DNA of 64,000 nucleotides from Reyranella sp. GTDB lineage: Bacteria; Pseudomonadota; Alphaproteobacteria; Reyranellales; Reyranellaceae. The number at the start of each line of letters is the position of its first letter. Within the stretch, counting starts at the first letter, position 1. The DNA lies in contig JAIEOV010000017.1 of assembly GCA_019750135.1 (NCBI GenBank), forward strand, positions 42,190 through 106,189, written 5' to 3'. Shown in pieces: positions 35,041 through 42,887 of this stretch. The notes under the pieces are model-generated. The model had not been told where the DNA came from, made no database searches, and saw only the letters and a list, made by a program, of their open reading frames with translations. The position numbers and the translations under genes are program-made.

Positions 35041-35592
35041 TCAGGGCGTGAGCACGCGACAGAGCACGCGGTCGACGAAGACCTCGCTGCGCGGCCCGTA
35101 CGCGGCAAACGCCAGCCGCTGACCCGGACCCGCCGTCGGCGCGACGATGCGGGTCTCCTGCACCGGCCTGCTGCCGTTGGTGAAGGTGCAACCGATCTGC
35201 ACGTTGGCGTCGGCGCCGCTGTTGTTGGTCAGGTAGAGCGGCGTGATCCAGCGATCGCCGGGAACGGCCTGCAGCGTCGGGCTGTCGAGCGTAACGAGGG
35301 GCACGGTCGGCCCCGCCGTGATGGGCACGACGCCCATCAGCGTGGCATTCGGCCGCTGCACGACGACGCCCGTTGCCGTGGCGATCTGCGCGTTGGGATC
35401 GAAGGCCTTGTCGGCCGGCGTGCTGGGCTCGTTGGACGGACGAAGCTGGTTGTCCTTACTGACATTGTCCGGCGTCCAGACCTTGCCCGTCTTCTCGTCG
35501 CGGAATTGGGCCTGCGCGAAGGCCGACGCCGTCACCGCGATCGCCGCGACGCTGCACACCAGCGTCGCAGCCAGGTTACGAATGGTCGTCAT
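35041..35592 (-). CDS. Exported protein of a duplicated 'KTGxxWTPxNV' family, copy 1
   Basis: 183 residues. A Sec signal peptide (about 1-26, ending ASAFAQ) precedes the motif FRDEKTGKVWTPDNVS, then a beta-rich region with VPITAGPTVPLV and two Cys residues (in QIGCTF and VLCRV). The protein at 45332 has the same layout and motifs, so they are paralogs. I do not know a named domain. It lies 17 nt after the exported CsbD gene and so is under the EcfG promoter at 35974; an intrinsic terminator follows. Confidence 0.75.
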   Translation of the reverse strand: MTTIRNLAATLVCSVAAIAVTASAFAQAQFRDEKTGKVWTPDNVSKDNQLRPSNEPSTPADKAFDPNAQIATATGVVVQRPNATLMGVVPITAGPTVPLVTLDSPTLQAVPGDRWITPLYLTNNSGADANVQIGCTFTNGSRPVQETRIVAPTAGPGQRLAFAAYGPRSEVFVDRVLCRVLTP

Positions 35593-35609
35593 GATCCCAA
35601 GTCTCCCAA

Positions 35610-35927
35610 CTACATGTCGCGATAGCGCTTCTGCTCCCACGTCCCGACCTGGGCTTCCGCCTCTTCCTTGGTGATGCCGTAGCGGGCCTGGATCTTGCCG
35701 ACGAGCTGGTCGCGCCGGCCCTCGATCTCGAGCAGGTCGTCGTCAGTGAGCTTGCCCCACTGCTCCTTCACAGTGCCCTTGGTCTGGTTCCAGCTGCCCT
35801 TGAACTTCTCCCAGATCGTCTTGGCGTCGGTCTGGCTGGTCTGGCCGGTCGACTGGGCATGAACGATGGTCGGCAGCGTGCCGACAGTGAGCGCCGCACA
35901 AGCGGCGAGAATGGCGATCGAGCGCAT
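35610..35927 (-). CDS. Exported CsbD-family protein
   Basis: 105 residues. A clear signal peptide (MRSIAILAACAALTVGTLPT, cut after VHA) is unusual because CsbD proteins are normally cytoplasmic. The CsbD part shows KFKGSWNQTKGTVKEQWGKL and DQLVGKIQARYGITKEEAE. ATG 35927 has AGGAG 5 nt upstream. A perfect EcfG promoter starts 47 nt upstream (-10). Compare the cytoplasmic CsbD at 41942. It is the first gene of a two-gene operon. Confidence 0.88.
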   Translation of the reverse strand: MRSIAILAACAALTVGTLPTIVHAQSTGQTSQTDAKTIWEKFKGSWNQTKGTVKEQWGKLTDDDLLEIEGRRDQLVGKIQARYGITKEEAEAQVGTWEQKRYRDM

Positions 35928-35973
35928 GGGAACTCCTGCTGTGAATGGCCGGCGCAAAGTGCGCGTGCCCCTC

Positions 35974-35998
35974 AACGGAGGCCGGTCAGCGAGGTTCC
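35974..35998 (-). promoter_or_regulatory. EcfG-type promoter of the exported CsbD operon
   Basis: Minus strand: GGAAC (35994-35998), 16-nt spacer, CGTT (35974-35977). Perfect match, 47 nt before the ATG. Confidence 0.85.
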
Positions 35999-36034
35999 CG
36001 ATCGTGACCGATTTGCGACCGAAGCCGCATCAGG

Positions 36035-36181
36035 TCACGACCACAGCGATTTCAGGAACAGCGCCAGAGGTACGACGATGAGGATGGCCACATAGAGGTC
36101 CATCAACTCGCCCTCGAAAAGACTCCTCGCCGACGGCTCAGGAGCAGCCGGCGCCGACTTGGACAAATCCACGATCCGCAT
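36035..36181 (-). CDS. Small single-helix membrane protein
   Basis: 48 residues: MRIVDLSKSAPAAPEPSARS, an acidic stretch and one hydrophobic helix (about 30-42) ending FLKSLWS. ATG 36181 has GAGG 9 nt upstream. An EcfG-like promoter with one mismatch (GCAAC-N16-CGTT, 36220-36244) lies in front. It lies between the hybrid kinase and the exported CsbD. Function unknown. Confidence 0.6.
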   Translation of the reverse strand: MRIVDLSKSAPAAPEPSARSLFEGELMDLYVAILIVVPLALFLKSLWS

Positions 36182-36219
36182 GGCGTCACCCTCACCTTGC
36201 GTTGCAGAGTTGCCATATG

Positions 36220-36244
36220 AACGCCGCCAAATCGGCTTGGTTGC
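36220..36244 (-). promoter_or_regulatory. Near-consensus EcfG promoter for the 48-residue membrane protein
   Basis: Minus strand: GCAAC (36240-36244), 16-nt spacer, CGTT (36220-36223). One mismatch in the -35 (GCAAC for GGAAC), the same variant as at 42192-42216. Confidence 0.45.
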
Positions 36245-36261
36245 AGGCGACGGGAAGCTTG

Positions 36262-38850
36262 TTAGGACGGAACCGCCATGCGGGCTGCGTGGTCGAGCGC
36301 CTGCTGGAGATCGACCGAGGAATAGGGCTTGGAGATGAACTGCAGGCCCTCCGCCTGCATGCCGGCGGCCTGCGCGCCCGATCGGCCGTAGCCGCTGGCA
36401 ATGACCACCGGCAGGGTGGGAAAGCGCCGGCGCACTTCGCTAGCCAGCTCCTCGCCGCTCATGCCGGGCAGGCCGAGGTCGGTCAAAAGCAGGTCGAACG
36501 CGCCGCCGCGTGTCAGCAGCTCGAGCGCCTGCTCGCCGCTGCCCACGCCGGACACGAAGCAGCCGAGCTGCTCGAGCATGTCGGTCGTGGACATGCGCAG
36601 GACAACCTCGTCCTCGACCACCAGGACGCGGCGCGGCCGGCGCGACGCCTCGTCCGACGGGGCCGTCGCCTCGGCGGGCCGCGCTTCGGCCGGCGGTGAC
36701 GACGGCCGGCGCGACGCCAGGACGCCGCGCAGGCGCGCCATGAGCTCCTCGCCGCGGTAGGGCTTGGCGATCAGCGGATAGTCCGGCCGGTCCTTGGCCG
36801 GGATCAGGTCGCGCGCATAGCCCGAGGTCAGCAGAACCGCGATGCCGGGCTGCAGGCGCTGCGCCAGCGCCGCCAGCTCGATGGCCGACAGGGAGCCGGG
36901 CATGACGACGTCGGTGAACAGCAGATCGAAGGCCGCGTCCTTCTCCAGGACCGCCGCGGCGACGTCGGGGTTTTCCGCGGCGACCACGCGATAGCCCCAG
37001 CCGGCCAGCAGGGCGACGACGGCGCGCCGAACCTCGTCATTGTCCTCGACGACCAGGACGCGCTCGCTGCCGCTCTGGCCTCCCCCCGCGTCGCTCGACA
37101 GGTCGAGCACCGGATCCAGGGTGCGCGGCAGGTAGAGCTTGACGCTGGTACCCTGGCCGATGGCGCTGTCGATGCGGATGTGCCCGTTGGACTGGCGCAC
37201 GAAGCCGTAGACCATGCTGAGGCCGAGTCCCGTGCCCTTGCCGTCGCGCTTGGTGGTGAAAAATGGATCGAACGCCTGTGCCGCCACTTCGGGCGGCATG
37301 CCGGTGCCGGTGTCGTTCACCGCGACCAGCACATAGGGACCCGGCGTGACGTCGGGATGCAGTGCCGCGTAGCGCCGATCAAGGGTGGCGTTCGATACCT
37401 CGACCGTCACCGTTCCGCCCTCGGGCATGGCATCGCGCGCATTGATCGCCAGGTTGAGGATGGCGTTTTCGAGCTGGCCCGGATCGATCTTGGCGTTCCA
37501 CGGCTCGGCGGCGATGTCGAGCTCGATGGTGATACGCTCGCCGAGCGAGTGGCGCAGCAGGTCGGCGAGGTCGCGGACCAGGCGGGCGACGTTGGTCGGC
37601 TGCGGCGCCAGCGGCTGGCGCCGGGCGAAAGCCAGCAGCTGCTGGGTCAGCCTGGCGCCCCTGTCGGCCGCCGCGCCGGCGGCGCCGAGACGGGCGAGCG
37701 CCGCCTGGTCGTTCGGCACCGCGCTCTTCACCAGATCGAGGTTGGCCTGGATCACTTGCAGGATGTTGTTGAAGTCGTGCGCCATGCCGCCGGTGAGCTG
37801 GCCCGTCGCTTCCATCTTCTGGCCCTGACGCAGCGCCGTCTCGTCGCGCAGTTTCTCGGTGATGTCGATGCAGCGCACCACCGATCCGCCGCCCGACATC
37901 TCGCCGCGCGAGACCTCATAGTCGCGCCCGTCGTGGCTGGAGCGTGTCGTGACCAGCCGGTCGGGTGGCTCGGCATCGAGCTTCAGCGGTTCGAGCAGCG
38001 CGCGCATGGCGGGCGACCGGTCAGACAGGAGCTGCTCGCGGGTCAGCGTCGCGTGCTTGGTGGGATCCCAGCCCGACAGGCGCAGGAAGGCTTCGTTCCA
38101 CGCCACGACCTTGCCGTCGGCGTCGATCACGAAGATCGGGTCCTGCAGGCTCTCGAGCGTCGATTGCAGGAGGTGCGAGCGGTCGGCCAGCGCGAGCTGC
38201 GCATTCTCCAAACGCCGGGCGCTGCGGATGACGATGTACATGCCGATGAACAGGCAGAGGAAGGCGCCGGCCAGCAGCAGCAGGCCAGCGATGTCGGACT
38301 GCTCCTGCTCGGAGCGCAGCAGGGCGAGCCGGCGGGCCAGCAGCAGCCTCTGCCCCTCGATGAACGATTCGGAGATCTGGCGGATCTGGTCGCTGGTGGT
38401 CTTGCCCGACCCGGTGCGCTCCTGCGCGAGCGCGTAGTCGCGCCCGTAGAGCTGGTAGGCGCCGATGGTGCTGTTGATCTGCTCGAGCTTCTCGTTGGCC
38501 GCCGCCCGGAATTCGCGCACCTGGCGGGTCGTGTCGGGATCGCCGGCAGCCGCGGCCTCGAGCTGGCGCACCCCGGTCTCGATGCGCAGGCGCGCCCGTT
38601 CGTACGGCTCGAGATCGCTCGCCTGGCCGCTCAGCAGGTAGGCGCGCTGGCCGATCTCGCTGTCCTGCAGGGCGATCACGGTCTGACGCATCAGCGCCAG
38701 GATCTCGTAGCTGCCGACGACCAGGCGCTGCTGGCGCGACGCGGAATTGGAATGGGTGATGGCGAGCAATGCCGCGGTGCCGATCAGGACCGCAATCGTC
38801 AGGCCAACAATGACGCCGGTCGAGCGCGCCGTGCCGGCGACGCTACGCAC
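36262..38850 (-). CDS. Hybrid sensor histidine kinase with two receiver domains
   Basis: 862 residues. Order: TM1 (about 12-32), CHASE3-like periplasmic sensor (35-180), TM2 (about 188-208), PAS (225-335, QDPIFVIDADGKVVAWNEAF), HisKA with His358 in GGMAHDFNNIL, HATPase with NLAINARDAMPEGG and GTGLGLSMVYGF, then receiver 1 (about 595-705, VVEDNDEV, TDVVMPG) and receiver 2 (about 740-850, VVEDEVV, TDLGLPG). Autophosphorylates on His and relays to its own Asp residues. Its start overlaps the HisKA_2 kinase gene by 8 nt; the operon order phyR, HisKA_2 kinase, hybrid kinase suggests a joint role in stress signalling. Confidence 0.92.
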   Translation of the reverse strand: MRSVAGTARSTGVIVGLTIAVLIGTAALLAITHSNSASRQQRLVVGSYEILALMRQTVIALQDSEIGQRAYLLSGQASDLEPYERARLRIETGVRQLEAAAAGDPDTTRQVREFRAAANEKLEQINSTIGAYQLYGRDYALAQERTGSGKTTSDQIRQISESFIEGQRLLLARRLALLRSEQEQSDIAGLLLLAGAFLCLFIGMYIVIRSARRLENAQLALADRSHLLQSTLESLQDPIFVIDADGKVVAWNEAFLRLSGWDPTKHATLTREQLLSDRSPAMRALLEPLKLDAEPPDRLVTTRSSHDGRDYEVSRGEMSGGGSVVRCIDITEKLRDETALRQGQKMEATGQLTGGMAHDFNNILQVIQANLDLVKSAVPNDQAALARLGAAGAAADRGARLTQQLLAFARRQPLAPQPTNVARLVRDLADLLRHSLGERITIELDIAAEPWNAKIDPGQLENAILNLAINARDAMPEGGTVTVEVSNATLDRRYAALHPDVTPGPYVLVAVNDTGTGMPPEVAAQAFDPFFTTKRDGKGTGLGLSMVYGFVRQSNGHIRIDSAIGQGTSVKLYLPRTLDPVLDLSSDAGGGQSGSERVLVVEDNDEVRRAVVALLAGWGYRVVAAENPDVAAAVLEKDAAFDLLFTDVVMPGSLSAIELAALAQRLQPGIAVLLTSGYARDLIPAKDRPDYPLIAKPYRGEELMARLRGVLASRRPSSPPAEARPAEATAPSDEASRRPRRVLVVEDEVVLRMSTTDMLEQLGCFVSGVGSGEQALELLTRGGAFDLLLTDLGLPGMSGEELASEVRRRFPTLPVVIASGYGRSGAQAAGMQAEGLQFISKPYSSVDLQQALDHAARMAVPS

Positions 38851-40567
38851 GGAGTTCCTCGTCCTGCGGCATGGGGAAGGTCACCGCCACTCGCATTCCT
38901 CCGCCCTCTCGCGGAGATATCTGTGCCTCGCCGCCGAGCTGCATGGCAAGGCCCCGGATCAGGGTCAGGCCGAAGCCGCCGCGCGCACCGGGACCGAGCG
39001 AGCCGGCGCCGCCCGCGCCGTTGTCCTCGATCGTAAGCTCGACTGTGCCCGCCCTGTCGGCCGCCTCGATGCGGATCTCGGGCGTTGTGGAATTGTCGAA
39101 GCTGCGATTCAGCGCGCTGCTCACCGCCTCGGTGACGATCAGGCCGATGGGAATGGCGATGTCGGGGCCGACCGCCATGATCGGTGCGCGGATCTGGTAG
39201 CGCGGCTGGGGCCGGTCGGGGCTGCGCCGGCCGACCGAGATCTGCCGCACCAGGTCGCTGATGAACTGCTGGAAGTCGACCAGCGCCCAGCTCGAGCGTT
39301 CGTAGAGATGGCGGTGCAGGATGGACAGCGTCAGCACGCGGTTCTGGGCGTCGCCGAAGAAGCGGCGAATGCGCGGCGAGCGGATCTCGCCGGCCTGCAG
39401 GTTCAGCAGGCTCGAGATCATCTGCAGGTTGTTCTTCACCCGATGATGGATCTCGCGCAGCATGTGGTCGCGTTGCTCGAGACCGTCCTTCAGCTCGGCC
39501 TCGCGGCTGGCGATTGCCGCCGCCATTGCCCGCACGCCCTCGGCTACGGACGACAGTTCCGGTCCCCAGGGCCGCCTGGACTCGAGCTTCATATCGTCGC
39601 CGCGCGCCACGCGATCGGCGAAATCGCGGATGTAGCGCAGCGGTTGCACACACCAGCGGTCGGCGGCGAACCAAACCGCCAGCAACGCTGCAGCGAGCGC
39701 CAGCACGACCAGGGCGAAGCCGCCCCAGTCGGTCAGCAAGGTCGGCAGCCCCTCGACGACCGGTGCCGAGGCGACGACGAAGATCGACGTCTCAGCCAGG
39801 GGAAGCAGGCGGAATTCGTAGAGCTGGCCGTCCTGGCCGTAGTCGCGAAAGGCGTTCTGGCCGCCGACGATCGCCGCGGCGAGCCGGACGGCGACCGGCA
39901 GGACGCGCGTCGCCTCGGGACTGCCGGCAAGCGAGCTGCCGCGCCGGTCGACCAGCGATACGGCAATCTGGTCTGTCGCCGCTGCCGGCGTGACGAGATC
40001 GGCGAAAGAGCGCAACGAGATGCCGACCGCGCACATTCCGCGGAACTCGCCGCCCTGCAGGATCGGCAGCGCCGTCGGGATCACCGCGTTCGGCGTGACG
40101 CGGCTGGCGAGCTGCGCCCCCACGGTGAACTTCCGGGTATCGCGCACCAGCTGGAATATCTCACGATCGGCGAAGCCCATGCCCACGGCTGTCGGCGAGC
40201 TGGCGCAACGGGCCGTGCCTTGGGCATCGGTGATGATGGCGGAGGAGTACTCGTTGGGGAACTTCTGCAGCACCTGTCCGAGATAGGCCTCGCACCGGTT
40301 GATGTCGGCGGCGCTCGCCTCGGGACTGGCGCTCAGCCGGACGGTGTCTTCCTCGCACATCGCCACCAGGAGACGTCGCGAGGCCTCGATGATCTCGTGG
40401 TGGCGCGCCACCACGAGCTCGGCGGCTGTAGCCACCGCCTCGGCATGGCGCGCCCTGTCCATGCGCTGCTCGCGCATGGCGTACCAGGCCGAGAGCGCCA
40501 GCACCGGCAGCAGCGCAATGGTGACGACTACGACCAGCCTGGTGCGCAGCGACCAACCGGCCAGCAT
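38843..40567 (-). CDS. HisKA_2-type sensor histidine kinase
   Basis: 574 residues. TM1 (about 10-27), a periplasmic Cache-like sensor (about 40-270), TM2 (about 280-305), HAMP-like linker, then the phosphorylation site EIHHRVKNNLQMISSLLNLQ near residue 372, typical of the HisKA_2/HWE group, and a HATPase ending GGFGLTLIRGLAMQLGG. Kinases of this group commonly act on PhyR in alphaproteobacteria. It lies 16 nt after phyR, which makes it the prime PhyR kinase candidate. Confidence 0.9.
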   Translation of the reverse strand: MLAGWSLRTRLVVVVTIALLPVLALSAWYAMREQRMDRARHAEAVATAAELVVARHHEIIEASRRLLVAMCEEDTVRLSASPEASAADINRCEAYLGQVLQKFPNEYSSAIITDAQGTARCASSPTAVGMGFADREIFQLVRDTRKFTVGAQLASRVTPNAVIPTALPILQGGEFRGMCAVGISLRSFADLVTPAAATDQIAVSLVDRRGSSLAGSPEATRVLPVAVRLAAAIVGGQNAFRDYGQDGQLYEFRLLPLAETSIFVVASAPVVEGLPTLLTDWGGFALVVLALAAALLAVWFAADRWCVQPLRYIRDFADRVARGDDMKLESRRPWGPELSSVAEGVRAMAAAIASREAELKDGLEQRDHMLREIHHRVKNNLQMISSLLNLQAGEIRSPRIRRFFGDAQNRVLTLSILHRHLYERSSWALVDFQQFISDLVRQISVGRRSPDRPQPRYQIRAPIMAVGPDIAIPIGLIVTEAVSSALNRSFDNSTTPEIRIEAADRAGTVELTIEDNGAGGAGSLGPGARGGFGLTLIRGLAMQLGGEAQISPREGGGMRVAVTFPMPQDEELRA

Positions 40568-40583
40568 CGCGCTGCTCCGGTCT

Positions 40584-41381
40584 TCAGATTGCGACGGTAT
40601 CGAGCGCCTGGGCGATCGCCGCGCGGAGAAGATCGGGATCGAACGGCTTGGAGATGACGAAGGCAGGCTCGACCTGCTTGCCTGTCAGCAGCCGCTCGGG
40701 ATAGCCGGTGACGAAGATCACCGGGACGTTCATCGAACGCATGATCTGGTTGACCGCGGCGATGCCGCTGTCGCCGCCGCGCAGCTGGATGTCGGCCAGC
40801 ACGAGGTGCGGCGAATGCTGCTTGGCGAGCTCTACGGCGGTCTTCTCCGTGGCAGCGATGCCGACCACCTGATGGCCCGCATTGCGCACGATATCGGCTA
40901 CGTCGAGCGCGATCACCGCCTCGTCCTCGATGACCAGGATGCGCACCGCCGCGACGCGCTGAAGTTCGCGGCGCGCCTCGTCCAGGCTGCGCTCGGCCGC
41001 ATCGGTGTCGATGCCGAGGATCTTCGCGGCGTCGGCGACGGTGAAGCCCTCGAGCACGGTGAGCAGCAGCACCTGACGCTGCAAGGGCGCCATGTCGGTG
41101 AGCGATTCCTTCAGTCGGCCGCTAACGCTGTTTTCGGCGCCCACCTCTTCCAGCCCGCCGAACGGCTGCTGCAGGCGATGGAACAGCGTGAAGACGCCGA
41201 GCTTGGTATCCTCCGTCCTGGCGACGAGGTCGGGTTGCTGCATGACGACTTCGGCGCACAGCCGCACCCATTCGTCGCCGCGTTTCTGCGAGCCGGTGAC
41301 GGCCCGGGCGTACCGCCTCAGGAAGGGCAGCGCCCTGCTGATCGCTTCTGACATCTTGTTGGTGGCTGGTGCCTCTGCCAC
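40584..41381 (-). CDS. phyR: General stress response regulator PhyR
   Basis: 265 residues. The N-terminal half is a sigma-factor mimic (ECF-like regions 2 and 4: RALPFLRRYARAVTG, LTVLEGFTVADAAKILGI), the C-terminal half a receiver (VIEDEA, phospho-Asp in LADIQLRGGD, Thr in FVTGYPE, Lys in SKPFD). When phosphorylated it binds the anti-sigma NepR and frees the ECF factor. GTG at 41381 is chosen: GGGAG lies 6-7 nt upstream and the length then equals known PhyR proteins; ATG 41354 has no site. First gene of the operon with two kinases. Confidence 0.95.
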   Translation of the reverse strand: MAEAPATNKMSEAISRALPFLRRYARAVTGSQKRGDEWVRLCAEVVMQQPDLVARTEDTKLGVFTLFHRLQQPFGGLEEVGAENSVSGRLKESLTDMAPLQRQVLLLTVLEGFTVADAAKILGIDTDAAERSLDEARRELQRVAAVRILVIEDEAVIALDVADIVRNAGHQVVGIAATEKTAVELAKQHSPHLVLADIQLRGGDSGIAAVNQIMRSMNVPVIFVTGYPERLLTGKQVEPAFVISKPFDPDLLRAAIAQALDTVAI

Positions 41382-41409
41382 GGTCCTCTCCCTCGTTTGG
41401 TCACGAGCG

Positions 41410-41442
41410 ACGGCCGGCCCGATCGAAATCGGGTCCGGCCGT
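41410..41442. other. Long hairpin in the phyR leader
   Basis: Arms of about 14 bp (ACGGCCGG-CCGAT against its complement, one C/T mismatch) around CGAA. It lies 29 nt before the phyR start and downstream of the glycine-zipper gene, so it may end that transcript or fold in the phyR leader. No T-run on either side. Confidence 0.45.
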
Positions 41443-41532
41443 TGCAACATACATTACGCCGACCGTCGCGCAGGACAAATCTGCAAGCCTGCACGGATGA
41501 TGACGTATTTCGCTACTATACTACCGCTCCTA

Positions 41533-41754
41533 CTACCGCTCTGGCGCCGTTACCGCACCAATCGTGGCGCCCGCTGCGCCGCCGACCACTGCACCCGCCA
41601 CCGGCGAACCGACGGTCGAGCCGACCACTGCGCCGGAGGCCGCGCCGATTGCGCCGCCCGTCAGCGCACGGTCGACCGGCCGCTCACCGCAGGCCGCGGT
41701 CAGCATCCCAAGCCCGGCGATCGCCACGCCCAGCTTCAATGCGTGGAACGTCAT
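41533..41754 (-). CDS. Glycine-zipper lipoprotein
   Basis: 73 residues. Lipoprotein signal with lipobox LTAAC (Cys at about 22), then a glycine-zipper run (ALTGGAIGAASGAVVGSTVG) that forms tightly packed helices in the outer membrane. ATG 41754 has GGAGG 8 nt upstream. It lies 40 nt after the 27-residue peptide gene and so is probably read from the EcfG promoter at 41907. Such proteins are common in stress regulons; function unknown. Confidence 0.82.
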   Translation of the reverse strand: MTFHALKLGVAIAGLGMLTAACGERPVDRALTGGAIGAASGAVVGSTVGSPVAGAVVGGAAGATIGAVTAPER

Positions 41755-41794
41755 GATCTTTTCCTCCCTTCCCGGTTCCTGCTCGGCGGCTGCC

Positions 41795-41878
41795 TCAATG
41801 CAGCCAGCCCAGTATCCACATCAGCAGGAGCACTGGGATCGGCACTCCCAGGAGCCACAACACTGCGGCGCGTCCCAT
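41795..41878 (-). CDS. 27-residue membrane peptide
   Basis: A single hydrophobic helix starting MGRAAVLWLLG and ending WILGWLH. The ATG follows a perfect GGAGG with 6-nt spacing, and an EcfG promoter begins 29 nt upstream, so it is clearly translated. Similar short 'MGR..LLWLLG-PIPVL' peptides occur in other alphaproteobacteria, from memory. It is too short for usual gene callers. It may anchor or modulate a membrane complex. Confidence 0.7.
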   Translation of the reverse strand: MGRAAVLWLLGVPIPVLLLMWILGWLH

Positions 41879-41906
41879 CGCCAACCTCCACAAATTCCGC
41901 GGTTAC

Positions 41907-41931
41907 AACGCAGGATGCGCCACAGGGTTCC
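41907..41931 (-). promoter_or_regulatory. EcfG-type promoter of the 27-residue peptide and glycine-zipper gene
   Basis: Minus strand: GGAAC (41927-41931), 16-nt spacer, CGTT (41907-41910). Perfect match, -10 is 29 nt before the ATG. Confidence 0.87.
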
Positions 41932-41941
41932 CTGTGGACCG

Positions 41942-42139
41942 CTACATGCGGTTGATCCAGCTATCGACTTGGCGCTGCGCCTCGTCCTTGGCGATGCCGT
42001 AACGCTCCTGGATGCGGCCGACGAGCTGGTCCTGCTTGCCGTTGATGACGGTCATGTCGTCCTCGGTCAGCTTGCCCCACTGCTCCTTGACCTTGCCGGT
42101 GATCTGCTTCCAGTTGCCTTCAACGCGATCCCAGTTCAT
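41942..42139 (-). CDS. CsbD-family stress protein (cytoplasmic)
   Basis: 65 residues, the full CsbD length: MNWDRVEGNWKQITGKVKEQ and DQLVGRIQERYGIAKDEAQR. CsbD proteins are highly induced by general stress; activity unknown. GGAAAGGA lies upstream of the ATG. A one-mismatch EcfG promoter (GCAAC-N16-CGTT) lies 53 nt upstream. Confidence 0.92.
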   Translation of the reverse strand: MNWDRVEGNWKQITGKVKEQWGKLTEDDMTVINGKQDQLVGRIQERYGIAKDEAQRQVDSWINRM

Positions 42140-42191
42140 CTGACTGTCCTTTCCGATGTGTGGATTTCGTCGCCTTGCGCGATGCCCGCTC

Positions 42192-42216
42192 AACGCGGCA
42201 ATGCTGACGCGGTTGC
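42192..42216 (-). promoter_or_regulatory. Near-consensus EcfG promoter of csbD
   Basis: Minus strand: GCAAC (42212-42216), 16-nt spacer, CGTT (42192-42195). One mismatch in the -35. Confidence 0.55.
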
Positions 42217-42317
42217 CCGCGATGCGCGGGCAGATTTCCTTTGCGCGGCAGCAGCCGATTGCCCACATAGGAAGCGGCCGATCGAGACTCACATTCGTCG
42301 CGGGAGATCTGCGCTCG

Positions 42318-42785
42318 ATGATTACGGACGACATCGTGGCGTTGCTTCCGGACCTCCGTGCGTTCTCGCGCTTCCTGTGCCGCGAGCGCGAGGCCGCCGA
42401 CGATCTCGTGCAGAACACCATTCTCTCGGCCCTCGACAAGCAGGGTCAGTTCGAGCCAGGCACCAATCTCAAAGGCTGGCTGTTCACCATCATGCGCAAC
42501 CGCTTCTATTCGGATCTGCGCACGCTACGTCGACGTCCCGCTTCGATCGACAGCGACACCGCGCCGATGCTTACCGCCGTCGACAATCCCGAAGCAACGC
42601 TCGCGCTAAAAGAGCTGTCGGCGGCCTTGTTCGAGCTCAGCCCGCAGTCGCGCGAGGCCCTCGTGCTGGTCGGCGCCGGCGGCTTTTCATATGAAGAAGC
42701 GGCCGCGCTTTGCGGCTGCTCGGTCGGCACTCTCAAGGCGCGCGTTTCGCGGGCGCGCAAGCAGCTGTCAGGGAAGTTGGGATAA
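42318..42785 (+). CDS. ECF sigma factor, EcfG-like (copy 1)
   Basis: 155 residues: region 2 (LPDLRAFSRFLCREREAADD and the FEPGTNLKGWLFTIMRNRF segment) and region 4 (FSYEEAAALCGCSVGTLKAR). The FxPGTN-x-x-WLF-x-I-x-RN pattern is the EcfG/ECF15 hallmark. GGGAG lies about 11 nt before ATG 42318. It directs RNA polymerase to GGAAC/CGTT promoters if it is the true EcfG. It is shorter than the second copy at 42888. Confidence 0.88.
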   Translation: MITDDIVALLPDLRAFSRFLCREREAADDLVQNTILSALDKQGQFEPGTNLKGWLFTIMRNRFYSDLRTLRRRPASIDSDTAPMLTAVDNPEATLALKELSAALFELSPQSREALVLVGAGGFSYEEAAALCGCSVGTLKARVSRARKQLSGKLG

Positions 42786-42887
42786 AAAAATCCCGATATA
42801 TCAAAGACTTGGCCTGAAGATATCGCGGCATGTAACCTTTTCGATAACTGGGCATTAGTCGGTCGTTCGGAATTACTGGAGAGGTTC

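Noticed and set aside
37180..39036. 618-codon plus-strand frame opposite the hybrid kinase
   Set aside because: Mirror of the kinase; no ribosome site or recognisable motif.
38747..40657. 636-codon plus-strand frame opposite the HisKA_2 kinase
   Set aside because: No domain pattern; GC-rich third-position mirror of the kinase gene.
42779..42794. GGGAT-A6-ATCCC after the first ECF gene as a terminator
   Set aside because: Stem is only 5 bp and no T-run follows; too weak to annotate.
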